From positions 1 to 21,068 of the IMG/VR virus record IMGVR_UViG_3300027749_000535: a DNA stretch of 21,068 nucleotides, one strand, 5' to 3'. Every line of letters starts with the position of its first letter. Position 1 is the first letter of the stretch. This document shows positions 20,578 through 21,068 of this stretch, piece after piece. The notes below the pieces were generated by a model that was not told the DNA's origin, searched no databases, and worked only from the letters and a program-made list of their open reading frames with translations. The translations under genes were made by a program, and so were the position numbers. This stretch comes from a virus.

Positions 20578-20590
20578 CTGCGCTGTAATA

Positions 20591-20604
20591 AGCCCTTACG
20601 GGCT
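20591..20604 (-). repeat. Stem-loop upstream of a promoter
   Basis: AGCCC and GGGCT form a 5-bp GC stem with a GTAA (GNRA) loop on the minus strand, between the stop of the 87-residue gene and the next promoter. TATTA follows; too poor in T for a confident terminator. Confidence 0.55.
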
Positions 20605-20610
20605 GTAGGG

Positions 20611-20874
20611 TTAATAATTGCTGTGTTTAGCAAGTTCTTCGTCTAAGTAATTAAACACAATTTGTTTTTTGTAAGTGTTAAAAATCTCTTCTTGTAGTGT
20701 CTCGCAAGCACACAACAAGTTAGTGTCGCTGTCGTCTTCTTCTAGTACGTACTGCAACACTTGCAACATTGTTTTGTTTGTGCGTACTGCTTCCGCAAAA
20801 ACAATAGTTTCGCAGTTGCGAACGTCGTTGTTTTGGGCACTAAAGCCCCCGTCAAATTGTTTAATCTCTAACAT
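20611..20874 (-). CDS. Unknown acidic early protein
   Basis: The product has 87 residues beginning MLEIKQFDGGFSAQNNDVRN. It is helical and acidic (QYVLEEDDSDTNLLCACETLQEEIFNTY) with a closely spaced Cys-Ala-Cys. AAGGAACAC precedes the ATG at 20874, and a perfect consensus promoter sits at 20899-20927. Function is unknown. Confidence 0.82.
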   Translation of the reverse strand: MLEIKQFDGGFSAQNNDVRNCETIVFAEAVRTNKTMLQVLQYVLEEDDSDTNLLCACETLQEEIFNTYKKQIVFNYLDEELAKHSNY

Positions 20875-20898
20875 GTGTTCCTTTGTTGTTAAGTGTTA

Positions 20899-20927
20899 AT
20901 TATAACAGCTTTTGGGCTAGCTGTCAA
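20899..20927 (-). promoter_or_regulatory. Perfect-consensus sigma-70 promoter
   Basis: On the minus strand, TTGACA (20927-20922), 17 bp, TATAAT (20904-20899). Confidence 0.88.
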
Positions 20928-20929
20928 CG

Positions 20930-20948
20930 ACCCTACTAGCTGTAGGGT
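20930..20948 (-). repeat. Stem-loop between a stop codon and the next promoter
   Basis: ACCCTAC and GTAGGGT form a 7-bp stem with loop AGCTA on the minus strand. The stem begins in the stop codon of the partial gene and ends 2 bp before the -35 box. No T-run follows. Confidence 0.6.
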
Positions 20949-21068
20949 TATTCCTCGATATCATCCTCTATGATGGCAATGCTCTTTTCTGCGGCTGGTC
21001 GGCCTGCCTTCTTTGGAGCGCCCCAGGGAGAATAGGGTTCACCTTCAACACGGCCGCTGACTCCGGTA
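20948..21068 (-). CDS. C-terminal 39 residues of a gene cut by the window edge
   Basis: The frame is open from the right edge to a TAA at 20948-20950. The visible tail contains GEPYSPWGAPKKAGRPAAEK followed by a strongly acidic end (IIEDDIEE). It resembles a flexible, charged C-terminal tail; the folded part lies outside the window. It cannot be identified. Confidence 0.7.
   Translation of the reverse strand, partial: TGVSGRVEGEPYSPWGAPKKAGRPAAEKSIAIIEDDIEE

Overview
The window is a piece of a T4-like myovirus genome (order Caudoviricetes). The plus strand carries a recombination and replication cluster recognisable by motif: a gp32-type single-strand DNA-binding protein, the UvsX recombinase, a UvsY-like mediator, the UvsW helicase, a gp61-type primase and a gp41-type DnaB-family helicase. 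Small phage genes of unknown function lie between them, many overlapping by 1-14 bases. Promoters are very close to the bacterial sigma-70 consensus and ribosome sites are AGGAG-like. This points to a proteobacterial-type host, but the sequence does not identify it.

Layout. Bases 1-1022 are the 3' part of an unidentified, possibly virion-associated gene, ending at a strong terminator hairpin (1073-1104). Bases 1186-9920 run gp32, small gene, uvsX, small acidic gene, uvsY-like, unknown 389-aa gene, uvsW, then small genes including a C2HC finger protein, and end with a 193-aa protein that looks like a heavily reduced DNA polymerase III alpha subunit. A lone minus-strand gene (9917-10297) meets this gene tail to tail. 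A late-type TATAAATA box then precedes a probable structural gene (10325-11128). Bases 11138-14672 hold primase, a 36-codon gene, a single-domain NodU/TobZ-type carbamoyltransferase and the replicative helicase. A GNAT-like gene, a small minus gene and an unknown plus gene follow.

Bases 15973-16443 are a gene-free convergence zone with hairpins, a 63-bp imperfect direct repeat, a 16-bp motif repeated inside two hairpins, and a minus-strand terminator. From 16444 to the right edge everything is on the minus strand: an AAA+ ATPase and a string of small early-type genes. Ten promoters in this arm all have exactly 17 bp between a TTGACA-like box and a TATAAT-like box, and most genes share an AGGAGCG-type ribosome site. 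The arm also contains a tRNA with an Asp anticodon and, directly 5' of it, a 209-nt structured RNA of unknown family closed by a 20-bp stem.

The two arms appear to use different expression logic. Minus-arm genes have classical promoters, short leaders and strong Shine-Dalgarno sites. Four plus-strand genes (4268, 11138, 13203, 15541) instead have the -10 box exactly 6 nt before the ATG and no Shine-Dalgarno site, predicting leaderless mRNAs. The features most worth follow-up are the reduced PolIII-alpha protein, the RNA upstream of the tRNA and the leaderless promoter set. All identifications come from reading motifs by eye; no database search was possible.
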